DNA of 64,000 bases, from NCBI GenBank assembly GCA_035765895.1, contig DASTWL010000034.1, forward strand, positions 62,001-126,000, given 5' to 3'. Position numbers and translations under genes: made by a program. The stretch comes from Verrucomicrobiia bacterium. Its GTDB lineage: Bacteria > Verrucomicrobiota > Verrucomicrobiia > Limisphaerales > DSYF01. Positions 16,591 to 25,947 of this stretch are shown piece after piece. The notes below the pieces were generated by a model, which was given only the letters and a program-made list of their open reading frames with translations, did not search any database and had not been told where the DNA came from. The first letter of the stretch is position 1; every line of letters starts with the position of its first letter.

Positions 16591-17067
16591 TCACTTGCCT
16601 CCTTTCATTTCCGCCGCCGCCGCTTGAATGGCGTCGATGATGCGCGTGTGGGCTCCGCAACGACACAAGCTGTTGTCCATGCCGCGGACGATTTCCTTGC
16701 GCGTGGGCGACGGGTTGCGGTTCAGGAGGCTGACCGCGTGGAGCACCTGGCCCGGAATGCAGAAGCCGCATTGCAGCGCGTCGTGGGCGATGAAGGCCTG
16801 CTGCACCGGATGCAGTTCGCCGTCCTGTTCAAGCCCTTCGATGGTGACGACCTCACGTCCCTGGACCGAGCCGACGGGGATCAGGCAGGAACGCACGGCC
16901 ACCTTGTCGAGCAATACCGTGCAACAGCCGCAGTGGCCTTCGCCGCAACCATACTTTGGACCGGTCAGCCCCAAATCCGTCCGGAGCACCCATAACAGCA
17001 GACGATTGCGGTCGGTCTGTAATTGGACCGGACGGTGGTTCAGCTTGAAAGAGACGGTGTCACTCAC
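16591..17067 (-). CDS. 2Fe-2S small subunit of the molybdenum hydroxylase (IorA/CoxS-like)
   Basis: Protein of 158 residues. The plant-ferredoxin-type cluster is held by C41, C46, C49 and C61 (CGEGHCGCC then RSC); the second cluster by CGFC near 116 and CRCG near 150. It passes electrons from the molybdenum site of the adjacent large subunit to an acceptor, possibly a cytochrome since no FAD subunit is encoded here. The start is a GTG at 17067 with AGGAGG 5 nt upstream. It abuts the large-subunit gene, so the pair is one operon and is probably exported together on the partner's Tat signal. Confidence 0.92.
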   Translation of the reverse strand: MSDTVSFKLNHRPVQLQTDRNRLLLWVLRTDLGLTGPKYGCGEGHCGCCTVLLDKVAVRSCLIPVGSVQGREVVTIEGLEQDGELHPVQQAFIAHDALQCGFCIPGQVLHAVSLLNRNPSPTRKEIVRGMDNSLCRCGAHTRIIDAIQAAAAEMKGGK

Positions 17068-17234
17068 ATGGTCCTCCTGTGGGAATGCGTCGGGCGCCTG
17101 GCAGGCGGAGCCGACGTGTGTTCATGCCATTTGTTTTCGACCCGAACCGGCCCGGTTGCAAGTGCGGAATGGAACCCGCCGGCATCGGATCCGCCGTGTC
17201 CCCCGCCGCGGCGGGCCAGGAGAAGATGGCCGGC

Positions 17235-18791
17235 TTACCGTTCCAGCACCCGGTAAAACTTCTGCGGCGCGGCGTTCAGGGTGTCCTCAAACACAATCGA
17301 GCCGTTGGTCACCGTCAGCGTGTTGGTGAGGGCAAACCAGTCCGTCAGGTTCGTGCTGGCGAAGACGGTGAATGTGGCAAGGTCGTTGGTGGTAAGCAGC
17401 GCACCGCCGTCGGCATCGTCGAAACGGAGTTGAATCCGGTTGCCGGGCAACAGCACCGGCTGGCCCAGCCGCTCCGGCACCAGCACCCGCAACAGCGTGT
17501 TGCTGCTTTGCACGTTGGTGAAGCCGTCGCTCACGTAAACCGAGTAAAGGCCGCCGTTCGACCGGAGGACATTCGTGAGCGCCAGGGTTTCGCCCGTGCC
17601 ACCGGGCGCATTCGTGCCGTCTTTCTGCCATTGATAGCTCAACGGCGGCTTGCCCACCGCCGTCACGGACAGGCTCACATTGGTCGGGCCGACGACCGTC
17701 TGGTTCTGCGGCTGCGCGGTCAACGCCAGCGGCACGCGGTAGATGTGCAGGTTCGCGCCCGAGGCAAAGCCCAGCGTCGGGCTGAGAAAGCGGATGCGGT
17801 TCATCAAATACGTGTTCGCATAGCCGGCGGGAAACCACGTCGCGCCACCGTTCGTCGTGCGGATGAAGCTCGACGTGTAGCCAATGCTGTTCGCGCCGCC
17901 CATCCAGCCTTCGTCTTCGCTGACGAAACCAATCGCCTGCAAATAAAACGACGCCGGACTGCCGATGGCCGACAACGGCACGCCGTTGGAAACCCAGGTC
18001 GCGCCGCCATCGGTGGTCTTGTAGTAAATCACGGTGTTGTAGGCACCGTTCTGCTGGAGCGAAACATAGCCGACATTCGTGGACGGCCAGGACATCTTCC
18101 AGAAGTAACAATTTGAAACCGTCGTGGTCACCTGCACCTGCCACGTGGCACCGCCGTCCGTGGTGCGCGCTATCCGGCCATGATAGGGCGGCGACGCGTA
18201 GGCGTTCGTGTCCATGCCCACCACCCAGCCCGTGTTGGTGTCGCGGAAGTAAATGTCCATGATGCCGTTCATCACGTTCGACGCCGTAAGGTTTTGGAGG
18301 GACCAGTTGGTGCCGCCGTCGTGGCTCTGGATGACGTAGGCCGGACCGCGCACGCGGCCGGCGCCGTAGATGTTTTGCGAATCCAGCACGAAGAACGAGC
18401 ACAGCCCCTTCATGCCCGCCTCGGCAAAGCCGGGCACGTTGGACCACGTCACGCCACCATCGTAGCTGCGATACAGGATGTTCGTGTTGGTCACGTTCGC
18501 GTCGTAGGAGCCGACCCCAAGGTTGCCCGCGAACCCGACCTGCGGCGTGGCAAAGCCAATCGAACGGAAGTGCGTGCCCGGCAGCGTCAGGTTGGTCGTC
18601 CACGTGACGCCGCCGTTGGTGGTGCGGTAGATGTTGTTGTTCTGCGTCGCCCAACCATGCAACACGTCGCTGAAATAAATGTCGTCGTGGCGAACGTTGC
18701 TCGGGCCGGGTGAATTGGGCAGTTGCGTCCACACGGGCGTTTGCGCGCCGACCGAGGCCGCCAGGCACCACCAGAGCAGGCACGACTTCAT
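17235..18791 (-). CDS. Secreted BNR/Ycf48-like repeat protein with Ig-like domain
   Basis: Protein of 518 residues with a short signal (MKSCLLWWCLAASVGAQ). Residues 20-350 hold repeated bladed motifs of the type TTNGGVTW/TTDGGATW, the Asp-box-like pattern of BNR/sortilin/Ycf48 propellers. Residues about 355-440 are an Ig-like domain (QPQNQTVVGPTNVSLSVTAV to SYQWQKDGTN). The last 70 residues form the FASTNLTDWFALTN to FYRVLER segment that also ends other secreted proteins in this window. The ATG at 18791 is used because it opens the signal peptide; longer frames run into the isomerase gene. It sits 25 bp downstream of that gene and may share its transcript. The ligand is unknown. Confidence 0.82.
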   Translation of the reverse strand: MKSCLLWWCLAASVGAQTPVWTQLPNSPGPSNVRHDDIYFSDVLHGWATQNNNIYRTTNGGVTWTTNLTLPGTHFRSIGFATPQVGFAGNLGVGSYDANVTNTNILYRSYDGGVTWSNVPGFAEAGMKGLCSFFVLDSQNIYGAGRVRGPAYVIQSHDGGTNWSLQNLTASNVMNGIMDIYFRDTNTGWVVGMDTNAYASPPYHGRIARTTDGGATWQVQVTTTVSNCYFWKMSWPSTNVGYVSLQQNGAYNTVIYYKTTDGGATWVSNGVPLSAIGSPASFYLQAIGFVSEDEGWMGGANSIGYTSSFIRTTNGGATWFPAGYANTYLMNRIRFLSPTLGFASGANLHIYRVPLALTAQPQNQTVVGPTNVSLSVTAVGKPPLSYQWQKDGTNAPGGTGETLALTNVLRSNGGLYSVYVSDGFTNVQSSNTLLRVLVPERLGQPVLLPGNRIQLRFDDADGGALLTTNDLATFTVFASTNLTDWFALTNTLTVTNGSIVFEDTLNAAPQKFYRVLER

Positions 18792-18816
18792 AAGCGGAGG
18801 GCAGCGGGGACGCCGC

Positions 18817-19794
18817 TCAGGCAAACGCCTTCCGCAGCATGGCGATGCTCTTGGGCACGGCAACGTCCGGATCTTGTTTGCCTTCCATTTCGAGCGAGAC
18901 GAAACCGGTGTAGCCGGCGTCCGCCAGAATTTTGGCAACACGCCGGTAATCGATGTTCAGCGTATACCATTCGCCGCCGCCGGGATACGTCTTCACCTGA
19001 ACGTAAACCGCCTTCGGAGCGATTTGCGCAAGCTTGTCGTAGGCCGCGTCCTTGTAGGGCGGGAACAAAAAATTGCCGGTGTCCATCAACGCGCCCAGCC
19101 ACGGTGAATTGATGCGGTTCAAAATGCGCAACAGCCCCTCGGGCGTCCGCGCCAGCCCCCAGTGATTTTCCAGCGCCAAAGTCACGCCGCAGGCTTCCGC
19201 CTTGGCCAGACAGCGTGTAATCCCGTCAATCGCCCACTTGAAACCGTCCTCTTCCGTGTAGCCCGGCAGCACGGGTTCGACGCCGTGGTGCGCCATCAGG
19301 TCGTCAAAATCCTTGGAGGTGCCCCACGTGCCGGTGTTGATGCGCAGGCACGGGCAGCCGAGTTCGTAGGCGATTTCGATGCACTTCTCGGTGTGCGCGA
19401 CGTTGGCCGCGCGCACGTCCGCCTCGGGCTTGAGAAACGTCTGGTGCGTGGACAGGCAGCAAATGCCCAGCCCATGATGAAAGGCGTGCTGTTTCAACTT
19501 GCGCAAATACGCGCGCCCGGCGTCGTCCAGCGGCGCCTTTTCCTCCAGGTCCATCTGACGGTGCAAAATGTCCACGGCGCTGACGCCCAAGGCCGCCGCC
19601 TTGTCCATCACGGTTTCGATGGGCACTTTCTGCGGGCTGAAGTGCCAGTAGGAATAGGTCGCGACGCCGAGCTTGATTTGCGGTTTGCGCGCCGGCGCGG
19701 CGGCCAGGACCGGCAGAGGAACGCTGCCCGCCGTCAGGGCGGCGCCGCCCAGCAGGCCGGCGGTGTTCAAGAAATGGCGACGATTCAGTTTCAT
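18817..19794 (-). CDS. Tat-exported sugar phosphate isomerase/epimerase-like TIM barrel
   Basis: Protein of 325 residues with a Tat signal (LNRRHFLNTAGLLGGAAL) and a xylose-isomerase-like TIM barrel (AP endonuclease family 2). Metal-site-like residues appear in VTLALENHWG (Glu), GALMDTGNF (Asp), YVQVKTYPGG (His/Lys position) and FVSLEMEGKQDP (Glu). Family members act as epimerases, isomerases or 3-keto-sugar lyase/hydratase-like enzymes, and periplasmic versions often accompany DUF1080 and Gfo/Idh/MocA proteins, which are also present in this window. It is followed after 25 bp by the BNR/Ig gene. Confidence 0.87.
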   Translation of the reverse strand: MKLNRRHFLNTAGLLGGAALTAGSVPLPVLAAAPARKPQIKLGVATYSYWHFSPQKVPIETVMDKAAALGVSAVDILHRQMDLEEKAPLDDAGRAYLRKLKQHAFHHGLGICCLSTHQTFLKPEADVRAANVAHTEKCIEIAYELGCPCLRINTGTWGTSKDFDDLMAHHGVEPVLPGYTEEDGFKWAIDGITRCLAKAEACGVTLALENHWGLARTPEGLLRILNRINSPWLGALMDTGNFLFPPYKDAAYDKLAQIAPKAVYVQVKTYPGGGEWYTLNIDYRRVAKILADAGYTGFVSLEMEGKQDPDVAVPKSIAMLRKAFA

Positions 19795-19837
19795 GATTTG
19801 GTGCTTCAGGGTTGGGGTTGGTTTTAGGCGTCACGCT

Positions 19838-20326
19838 TCAGGTCGAATACAGGCTCGCCTCGGCGTTCTTGATCAGCGTCAGGGCCTTGTCCGGCTTGTC
19901 CGCCGCGAGCAGGGCCTGCCGCAATTTGGGATTGTTCAACAGGCGGCTGATGCGCGCCAGAATGGCCAGATGCTCCGTGACCGTTGGCGCCACGAGCAGG
20001 AAGAACAACTGCGCCGGCTTGCCGTCAATCGCCCCGTAGGCAATGCCCTTCGGGTGCCGGCCGAAAATAATGACCGGCCGGTCCACCAAGCCGACCAGCG
20101 CATTGCGCGCATGCGGCAGCGCCACGCCGTCGCCCACGCCGGTGCTGTGCAATTGCTCGCGTTCATGCAGGGCGCGCAGCAGCGTGTCCCGCATGGCGGG
20201 CTGTTCCTCGATGTTCGGAATGAGGTTCACCAGCTCGCGCAGAACGCCTTCCCGGTCGCGGCTGGTCAGCGCGAGCTTGATGGTGGCAGGCGAAAGCAAT
20301 TCGCCCAAGGTGCTGGAATTCGGCAT
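19838..20326 (-). CDS. ptsN: PTS EIIA domain protein (PtsN/fructose type)
   Basis: Stand-alone EIIA of 162 residues. The phosphorylated histidine lies in GVALPHAR (His about 72), and the C-terminal VAPTVTEHLAILARISRLL helix is typical of EIIA-Ntr. It probably takes phosphate from an NPr-like protein and acts as a regulator, not as a sugar transporter, since no EIIB/EIIC is nearby. It lies 51 bp downstream of hypE and in the same direction, so read-through from the hyp operon is possible. Confidence 0.88.
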   Translation of the reverse strand: MPNSSTLGELLSPATIKLALTSRDREGVLRELVNLIPNIEEQPAMRDTLLRALHEREQLHSTGVGDGVALPHARNALVGLVDRPVIIFGRHPKGIAYGAIDGKPAQLFFLLVAPTVTEHLAILARISRLLNNPKLRQALLAADKPDKALTLIKNAEASLYST

Positions 20327-20377
20327 GCCGCCGATGGTAGGCGCGCCGGGAACAAGTTGAAGAAAAATGTGCCGGAT

Positions 20378-21532
20378 TCAGCAAATGCGCGGCAGCTGCT
20401 CACCGCTGGGCATGTCGAGAATCCGGCTGGCTCCAATCGCGCTGCGCAGGGTGACGAGGGGCGCCGCAGCCTCCATCACCCGGCCAATCAGTGTTGCGCC
20501 GGCGCTCACGGGATGCGTGCGGAGCACGGCCAGCGCCCGCAGCGCAGCTTCAGCCGGAACGAACAGCACGAAGCGCCCTTCATTGGCCACGTGCAACGGA
20601 TCGAGCCCGAGCAGTTCACACGCCGCATGCACGTCCTCACGCACCGGGATGGCGGTCTGCTCGACGGCAATTTTCACCCGCGCCGACGTGGCAATTTCGT
20701 TGAGCGCGCTCGCGAGGCCGCCCCGCGTCAGATCGCGCAGGCAATGAACCTTGATTCCCGCCCGGAGCAGCGCCAGCACCGGCTCATGCACCGGCGCGGC
20801 ATCGCTTTCGATGGCGCTCTCAAATTGGAGCCCCTCACGCACTGCCATGATGGCCATGCCGTGCCGCCCCAAATCCCCGCTTACCACCACGGCATCGCCG
20901 GGTTGCACCGCCGTCGGGCCAATGACATCGGCGGTTTCGATTACGCCGAGGCCGGTGGTGTTGATGAACAGTCCGTCGCCCTTGCCTTTGTCCACAACCT
21001 TGGTGTCGCCGGTGACGATTTGCACGCCGCAGCGCCGGGCCGCATCCCGCATGGAACACACCACGCGCCCGAGCGTTTCCAGCGCCAGCCCCTCTTCCAG
21101 GATGAATCCGCAGCTCAAATACAACGGCCGCGCACCGCTCATGGCGAGGTCGTTCACCGTGCCATGCACCGCCAGCGAGCCGACGTCGCCGCCCGGAAAG
21201 AAAATGGGACGCACCACGTAGGAGTCGGTGGTCATGGCCAGCCGGCCCGGCGGCACGCTGAACTGCGCCGAATCATGGCGCGTATCGAGGAGGGGATTGC
21301 CAAACGCCGGGCCGAAGACGCGGTCGAGCAGTTGATGCATCAACTTGCCGCCGCCGCCGTGCGCCATGAGCACGTGGGAATACTGCGTGATTGGCAGCGG
21401 ACAACTGGCGTTGAGCGCCGGCGACGCACCGGCCCGCTCCACCGGCAGGGGATCGTCACCGCGGGCAGCCGCCGGAGGGTTGATGCCGTGTTTGTTTTGC
21501 ATGGCTTGCGTGAGGGTTGACCGGGTTGCCAT
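20378..21532 (-). CDS. hypE: Hydrogenase maturation protein HypE (carbamoyl dehydratase)
   Basis: Protein of 384 residues of the AIR-synthase-related ATPase family. HypE receives a carbamoyl group on its C-terminal cysteine from HypF and dehydrates it to the cyanide ligand of NiFe hydrogenase. The sequence shows [13 protein letters not shown] near the N-terminus, the ATP-binding [23 protein letters not shown] segment, and the diagnostic C-terminal tail PRIC with the acceptor Cys at the last residue. The ATG at 21532 overlaps the hypD stop as TGATG, implying coupled translation; an in-frame ATG at 21502 is the alternative. About 50 poorly conserved residues precede the core. Confidence 0.95.
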   Translation of the reverse strand: MATRSTLTQAMQNKHGINPPAAARGDDPLPVERAGASPALNASCPLPITQYSHVLMAHGGGGKLMHQLLDRVFGPAFGNPLLDTRHDSAQFSVPPGRLAMTTDSYVVRPIFFPGGDVGSLAVHGTVNDLAMSGARPLYLSCGFILEEGLALETLGRVVCSMRDAARRCGVQIVTGDTKVVDKGKGDGLFINTTGLGVIETADVIGPTAVQPGDAVVVSGDLGRHGMAIMAVREGLQFESAIESDAAPVHEPVLALLRAGIKVHCLRDLTRGGLASALNEIATSARVKIAVEQTAIPVREDVHAACELLGLDPLHVANEGRFVLFVPAEAALRALAVLRTHPVSAGATLIGRVMEAAAPLVTLRSAIGASRILDMPSGEQLPRIC

Positions 21533-22629
21533 CAAACCAAAGCCGGCGTTCGCCGATACCGGTAATACGCCGCGCAGGCGCCTTCGCCCGAAACCATCGT
21601 CGCGCCCAACGGATGTTCGGGCGTGCATCGGCCGCCAAAGGCCGGACACTCGTGCGGTTTCTTCAAGCCCTGCAACACCAGCCCGGCCAGACAGTCCGCC
21701 GGTTCCGCCACCGCGCGGTCCGCCACGCCGAACTTCCGCTCCGCGTCAAACGCCGCATAGGCCTCTGCCAGCCCCAGACCGCTGCGCGGGATTTCGCCCA
21801 CGCCCCGCCATTTGCGCGGCACCACCCGGAACACCCGGCGGATCAGCTGCTGCGCCGGCTGGTTGCCCTCGCGACGCACGGCGCGCGCATATTGATTCTC
21901 CACCTCAGCCCGGCCGGACTCCAGTTGGCGCACCGTCATCAGGATGCCCTGCAAAATGTCCAGCGGCTCAAAGCCTGTCACCACGATGGGCACCCGGAAC
22001 CGCGCGGCGAGCGGCGGATATTCCGTGCAGCCCATCACGGCGCAAACGTGTCCCGCTGCAAGGAACGCCTGCACCCGGCAATGCGGCGACGCCATCAACG
22101 CCTCGATCGCCGGCGGCACCAGCACGTGCGAAACCAGCAGGGAAAAATTCTTCAAACCCTGCTGCGCGGCTTGAAAAACCGCCATCGCCGTCGCGGGAGC
22201 GGTGGTTTCAAACCCAACGCCAAAGAAGACAACTTCCCGGCCGGGATGGGCCGCCGCGAGCTTCACGGCGTCCAGCGGCGAATAGACCATCCGCACATCG
22301 CCGCCGGCCGCCTTCACGGACAACAAATCCGTCACGCTGCCGGGCACGCGAAGCATGTCCCCAAACGAGGTGAAAATCACTTCCGGCCGCGCCGCGATTT
22401 CGAGCGCCTTGTCGATGACTTCCAGCGGTGTGACGCACACCGGACAGCCCGGCCCGTGGATGAGCGTGATGCGCGACGGCAGCAGTTCATCGATGCCGAA
22501 CTTCACAATCGCATGCGTCTGCCCGCCGCAAACTTCCATGATGGTCCACGGCCGCGTGGTGGCGCGGTGAATCTCCCGCGCCAGCTGTTGCGCCAGCTCG
22601 CCATCCCGGTATTCGTCCAGATACTTCAC
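21532..22629 (-). CDS. hypD: Hydrogenase maturation protein HypD
   Basis: Protein of 365 residues that holds the Fe(CN)2CO unit with HypC during assembly of the NiFe site. Conserved elements are VCGGQTHA (Cys about 34), [11 protein letters not shown] (Cys 62 and 65), [10 protein letters not shown], and the C-terminal 4Fe-4S cysteines (for example in [17 protein letters not shown]). Its ATG overlaps the hypC stop by 4 bp (ATGA), and its own stop overlaps the hypE ATG, so the three genes are tightly coupled. Full length for the family. Confidence 0.96.
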   Translation of the reverse strand: MKYLDEYRDGELAQQLAREIHRATTRPWTIMEVCGGQTHAIVKFGIDELLPSRITLIHGPGCPVCVTPLEVIDKALEIAARPEVIFTSFGDMLRVPGSVTDLLSVKAAGGDVRMVYSPLDAVKLAAAHPGREVVFFGVGFETTAPATAMAVFQAAQQGLKNFSLLVSHVLVPPAIEALMASPHCRVQAFLAAGHVCAVMGCTEYPPLAARFRVPIVVTGFEPLDILQGILMTVRQLESGRAEVENQYARAVRREGNQPAQQLIRRVFRVVPRKWRGVGEIPRSGLGLAEAYAAFDAERKFGVADRAVAEPADCLAGLVLQGLKKPHECPAFGGRCTPEHPLGATMVSGEGACAAYYRYRRTPALV

Positions 22630-22943
22630 GACTCAGGAGAAGGCGGCGGCCTCGTTGCTGAGCGGCTGCCCGGCGCGGGCGGAGGCTCGTCCCGCCGTTC
22701 ACCCGCCAGCTCGTCGAGTTCGCCCATTTGTTTTAGATAGCTGAAAACCTTCTGCGCCTCGGCCTCGTCCACTTTGCTCAACGCAAAACCGACATGCACA
22801 ATCACGTAATCGCCCACCTGCACTTCCGGCACGTAAGCCAGCGACGCCTCCTTCACGATGCCGCCAAAGTTGACGCGGCCGAGGCGCGTGATCGGATCAT
22901 CTCCGGTGATGCTTTCGACTTTGCCTGGAATCGCGAGGCACAT
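22626..22943 (-). CDS. hypC: Hydrogenase maturation chaperone HypC with extended tail
   Basis: Protein of 105 residues starting MCLAIPGK, the diagnostic HypC N-terminus whose Cys2 carries the iron fragment and contacts the hydrogenase large subunit. The core runs to about residue 75 ([21 protein letters not shown]). A further 30-residue Arg/Pro-rich tail ([20 protein letters not shown]) is longer than in most HypC proteins. The start at 22943 is fixed by the MCLA motif. It begins 7 bp after the hypF stop and overlaps hypD. Confidence 0.95.
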   Translation of the reverse strand: MCLAIPGKVESITGDDPITRLGRVNFGGIVKEASLAYVPEVQVGDYVIVHVGFALSKVDEAEAQKVFSYLKQMGELDELAGERRDEPPPAPGSRSATRPPPSPES

Positions 22944-22950
22944 GAGCACC

Positions 22951-25479
22951 TCAGGCGGGTTGCGCCACGGTTTGCCCCGGGACGCGATCGTGTTCTTCGG
23001 ACCAGCCCCGGCCGGCCAAAGACTCGGAGGACGTCGCGGCCGCCGCGACGCTGCGATTGACATGTTCCAGCGCCGTCATCCGCCGCCGCAACAACTCACG
23101 GCGCGCCGCCACAACCTGCCCCAGCGCAATGCCGCCGTCATTGGTCGGGATGCGTTGGTGCCAATACGGCCGGAAGCCGGCCGCGCGCAACCGGCTCACG
23201 GCGCGTTCTGTCAGATACCGGTTTTGAAAACAGCCGCCGCTCAGCGCGACGCGCTCGCACCCGATCCGTCGCGCCACCGTGACAATGACCTCGGCCAATG
23301 CATGGTGAAATTTTGCCGCCACCGTTTCCACGGACACACCCTGCGCCACGTCGCTCAAAACACCGCAAATCAGCTCGGCCCAGTCCAGCGTCAAGCCGGC
23401 GGCGCCGCCGGAAATCCGCCAGCCATACGCCGCGTCCGTGGCGGCACGCCCGGCCGCAAACTCCAGTTCCATTGCGGCCTGCCCCTCGAAGCCCAGCTTT
23501 TGCCGCACGCCCGTCAGCGCCGCCACCGCATCGAACAGCCGCCCCACGCTGCAACACAACGGCGTGTTCACCCCGCGTGCCAGCATCGTTCGCAGTGCGG
23601 TGAGTTCCGGACGCGAAAACGCCTCCGGCACCGGCAAATCCAGGCGATGAAAAACGTCGTCGCCGAACAATTCATGCAACAGCCCCAGCGCGGCGCGGCG
23701 CGGCTCCCTCACGGCGGCATCGCCGCCGGGCAACGGAAACGGACGCAGGCTGGCTACCCGCGTAACTTCCCGTTCTGTGACGTGGAAAAATTCCCCGCCC
23801 CAAATCGCGCCATCCGTGCCGCAGCCCGTGCCGTCCCACGCCACGCCCAGCGCCGGCAACGCGACTTCGTTCTCGGCGAGGCACGCCAGCACATGCGCGA
23901 CGTGATGCTGCACTTGCAGCAGGGCGGGAGCCGGCTTCGGCGCGGTTCCAGCCACGGCCGGTCGCGCCGCACCGGCCATTTCCGCCGCGAATTGGGTGGA
24001 GAGATAATCGGGATGCAAATCTGCCACGACGACTTCCGGCGTGGTTTCGTAAAGGCGCGGCAGATCCGCCACCGCCCGCCGGAACGCCTGGTGCGCCGGC
24101 TCGGTGGCCAGATCGCCGAGATGCTGGCTCACGAACACCTGGCTGCCCACGGCCAAGGCAACGGTGTTCTTGAGATGCCCGCCCACCGCGAGCACGCTTT
24201 CACGGGCGTCCGCCGCGCTGCGCAGTTGCACCGGCAGCGGCGCGTAGCCGCGGGCGCGCCGCAGGACCATTTCGCGTCCCGCCACCACCTGCACGATCGA
24301 GTCATCGATCGGCCGGACAATCGGGCGGTTGTGAACAAGCAACACGTCGGCAATGCCATGCAATCGCGTGAGCGCGGCAAATTCGTCCGCGCAGATCGGC
24401 TCGTCGCTCACGTTGCCGCTGGTGGCGATGACGGGAAAACCCAGCTCCGCCAGGAGCAAATGGTGCAGCGGATTTGCCGGCAACATGACGCCGAGATTCG
24501 GGTTGCCGGGCGCCACGGCGTCGCAGATCGCCGCTGCCGCCGGGTGTCGGCGGCGCAGCAGCACGATGGGCGCTTCCGGCGAAGTCAGCAGGCGTTCCTC
24601 CACGGGCGAGACCTCGCAAACCTCCCGCACGCTGGCAAGGGTGGGAAACAGCAGGGCGAACGGCTTTTCCTCGCGTCGCTTGCGTTCGCGCAGCCGTTGC
24701 ACGACGGCGGCCTTGCGGGCATCGGCAAAAAGGTGGAACCCGCCCAGGCCCTTCACGGCGACGATCTGGCCGCAGCGGATGACGTGCGCGGCCAGCGACA
24801 GAGCGTCATGATCGCGCGCCAGCCAGCGGGGCGGTTCGGATGGTGAGCCAGTGCCGGTGCCGGGCCACAGTTCGAGCCGCGGTCCGCACACCGGACACGC
24901 GTTGGGCTGCGCGTGAAACCGCCGATCGCGCGGATTGTCGTATTCCGCCTGGCACGCCGGGCACAGCCCGAACCGTTTCATCGTGGTGTTCGCGCGATCA
25001 TACGGCAGGGCTTCAATGATGCTGAAGCGCGGTCCGCAGTGCGTGCAGTTGGTGAACGGATAGCGATAGCGGCGGTTGGCCGGGTCAAACAACTCCCGCA
25101 AACAATCCGGGCAGGTGGCAATGTCCGGCAGCACCAGCGCCGTTTTGCCACCGCCCTGTTCGCTGTCACGAATCGTGAAACCGACGTGGCCCGCGGCATC
25201 GAGCCACGCGCTTTCGCAACTCAGGATGAAGCTGCGCGGCGGCTTGTCCGTTTCGAGGCGCCGCCGGAAGTGCTCCAGCTGCGGTCGCGAACCTTCCACC
25301 TCGATCACAACGCCCTGCGGCGAGTTGTTGACCCAGCCGGTCAACCCCAGCTCCTCCGCCAGGCGGTGGACGAACGGGCGAAAACCGACGCCTTGCACCG
25401 CGCCGTGCAAGATGAGCCGCAGGCGCGTCACGGGCGTCGCTGGTCTGGCTTCCCGCGTTGTCATCTTCAGCCCCATCAT
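22951..25479 (-). CDS. hypF: Carbamoyltransferase HypF
   Basis: Protein of 842 residues that converts carbamoyl phosphate and ATP to carbamoyladenylate and loads HypE. Domains in order: acylphosphatase (HGAVQGVGFRPFVHRLAEE, residues 25-43), two zinc knuckles (C123/C126 with C145/C148, and C173/C176 with C195/C198), a YrdC-like domain (about 205-395) and a Kae1-like carbamoyltransferase domain with HHVAHVLACLAENEV and ALSGGCFQNRYLTERA. This is slightly longer than usual because of a variable C-terminal tail. It heads the leftward hypFCDE operon and is divergent from hypA. The exact start among the closely spaced ATG codons at 25479, 25476 and 25464 is uncertain. Confidence 0.95.
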   Translation of the reverse strand: MMGLKMTTREARPATPVTRLRLILHGAVQGVGFRPFVHRLAEELGLTGWVNNSPQGVVIEVEGSRPQLEHFRRRLETDKPPRSFILSCESAWLDAAGHVGFTIRDSEQGGGKTALVLPDIATCPDCLRELFDPANRRYRYPFTNCTHCGPRFSIIEALPYDRANTTMKRFGLCPACQAEYDNPRDRRFHAQPNACPVCGPRLELWPGTGTGSPSEPPRWLARDHDALSLAAHVIRCGQIVAVKGLGGFHLFADARKAAVVQRLRERKRREEKPFALLFPTLASVREVCEVSPVEERLLTSPEAPIVLLRRRHPAAAAICDAVAPGNPNLGVMLPANPLHHLLLAELGFPVIATSGNVSDEPICADEFAALTRLHGIADVLLVHNRPIVRPIDDSIVQVVAGREMVLRRARGYAPLPVQLRSAADARESVLAVGGHLKNTVALAVGSQVFVSQHLGDLATEPAHQAFRRAVADLPRLYETTPEVVVADLHPDYLSTQFAAEMAGAARPAVAGTAPKPAPALLQVQHHVAHVLACLAENEVALPALGVAWDGTGCGTDGAIWGGEFFHVTEREVTRVASLRPFPLPGGDAAVREPRRAALGLLHELFGDDVFHRLDLPVPEAFSRPELTALRTMLARGVNTPLCCSVGRLFDAVAALTGVRQKLGFEGQAAMELEFAAGRAATDAAYGWRISGGAAGLTLDWAELICGVLSDVAQGVSVETVAAKFHHALAEVIVTVARRIGCERVALSGGCFQNRYLTERAVSRLRAAGFRPYWHQRIPTNDGGIALGQVVAARRELLRRRMTALEHVNRSVAAAATSSESLAGRGWSEEHDRVPGQTVAQPA

Positions 25480-25588
25480 CGCGCCCCGCCGTCTCCAGGC
25501 TCAACACAGGTTGCCAATCTTTGCGCAGGAATTGCCAAGGGAAGTGGGGCGTCCACTGGCGCGCCGTGCCAGAGTGGCGGCACAAGTC
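25480..25588. promoter_or_regulatory. Divergent hypF/hypA promoter region
   Basis: 109 bp between the divergent hypF and hypA starts, so both promoters must be close. On the minus strand, bases 25538-25522 read TTGGCAATTCCTGCGCA, in which GG and GC are spaced 10 nt apart as in sigma-54 -24/-12 elements, but the -12 half is poor. An inverted repeat GTGCC/GGCAC lies at about 25565-25582. Neither is strong enough to name a regulator. Confidence 0.3.
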
Positions 25589-25930
25589 ATGCACGAGGTT
25601 TCCATCATGACGGAAGCGGTGCGGCTGGCCGTGGCCGCCGCCCAGGCTGCCGGCGCCCGCCAAATCACCGGCCTGCGCCTGCGCGTCGGAACCTTGAGCG
25701 GCGCCGCGCCCGAGGCACTGACCTTCGCATGGGACATTGTGCGGCGCGACACGCTGGCAGAGCGCGCCCAACTGGAGATCGAAACCATTCCCGCCACCGG
25801 CTGGTGTGCGACCTGCCGCGCGGAATTCGCGGCGGCCGATTTTTTGGGCGAATGCCCGCGTTGCCACGAACCCGGCGGCCAACTGCAACACGGCCGCGAA
25901 TTGGAAATCGCCGCCGTGGATTTCATCTGA
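25589..25930 (+). CDS. hypA: Hydrogenase nickel insertion protein HypA
   Basis: Protein of 113 residues. It starts MHEVSIM, with the nickel-binding His2 and Glu3, and has a zinc site of C73, C76, C89 and C92 (CATC and CPRC). HypA brings Ni to the hydrogenase large subunit together with HypB. The start at 25589 is fixed by the MHE motif. hypB begins 17 bp downstream on the same strand, so the two form the divergent half of the hyp cluster. Confidence 0.95.
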   Translation: MHEVSIMTEAVRLAVAAAQAAGARQITGLRLRVGTLSGAAPEALTFAWDIVRRDTLAERAQLEIETIPATGWCATCRAEFAAADFLGECPRCHEPGGQLQHGRELEIAAVDFI

Positions 25931-25947
25931 CAAACCAAACCAGGATT

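Noticed and set aside
14565-16640. Plus-strand frame of 691 codons opposite the molybdenum hydroxylase
   Set aside because: Shadow of a gene with intact cofactor motifs on the minus strand; the composition is Arg/His/Gly-rich without motifs.
19673-21520. Plus-strand frame of 615 codons opposite ptsN and hypE
   Set aside because: Spans two well-supported minus-strand genes and their spacer; no domain and no ribosome site.
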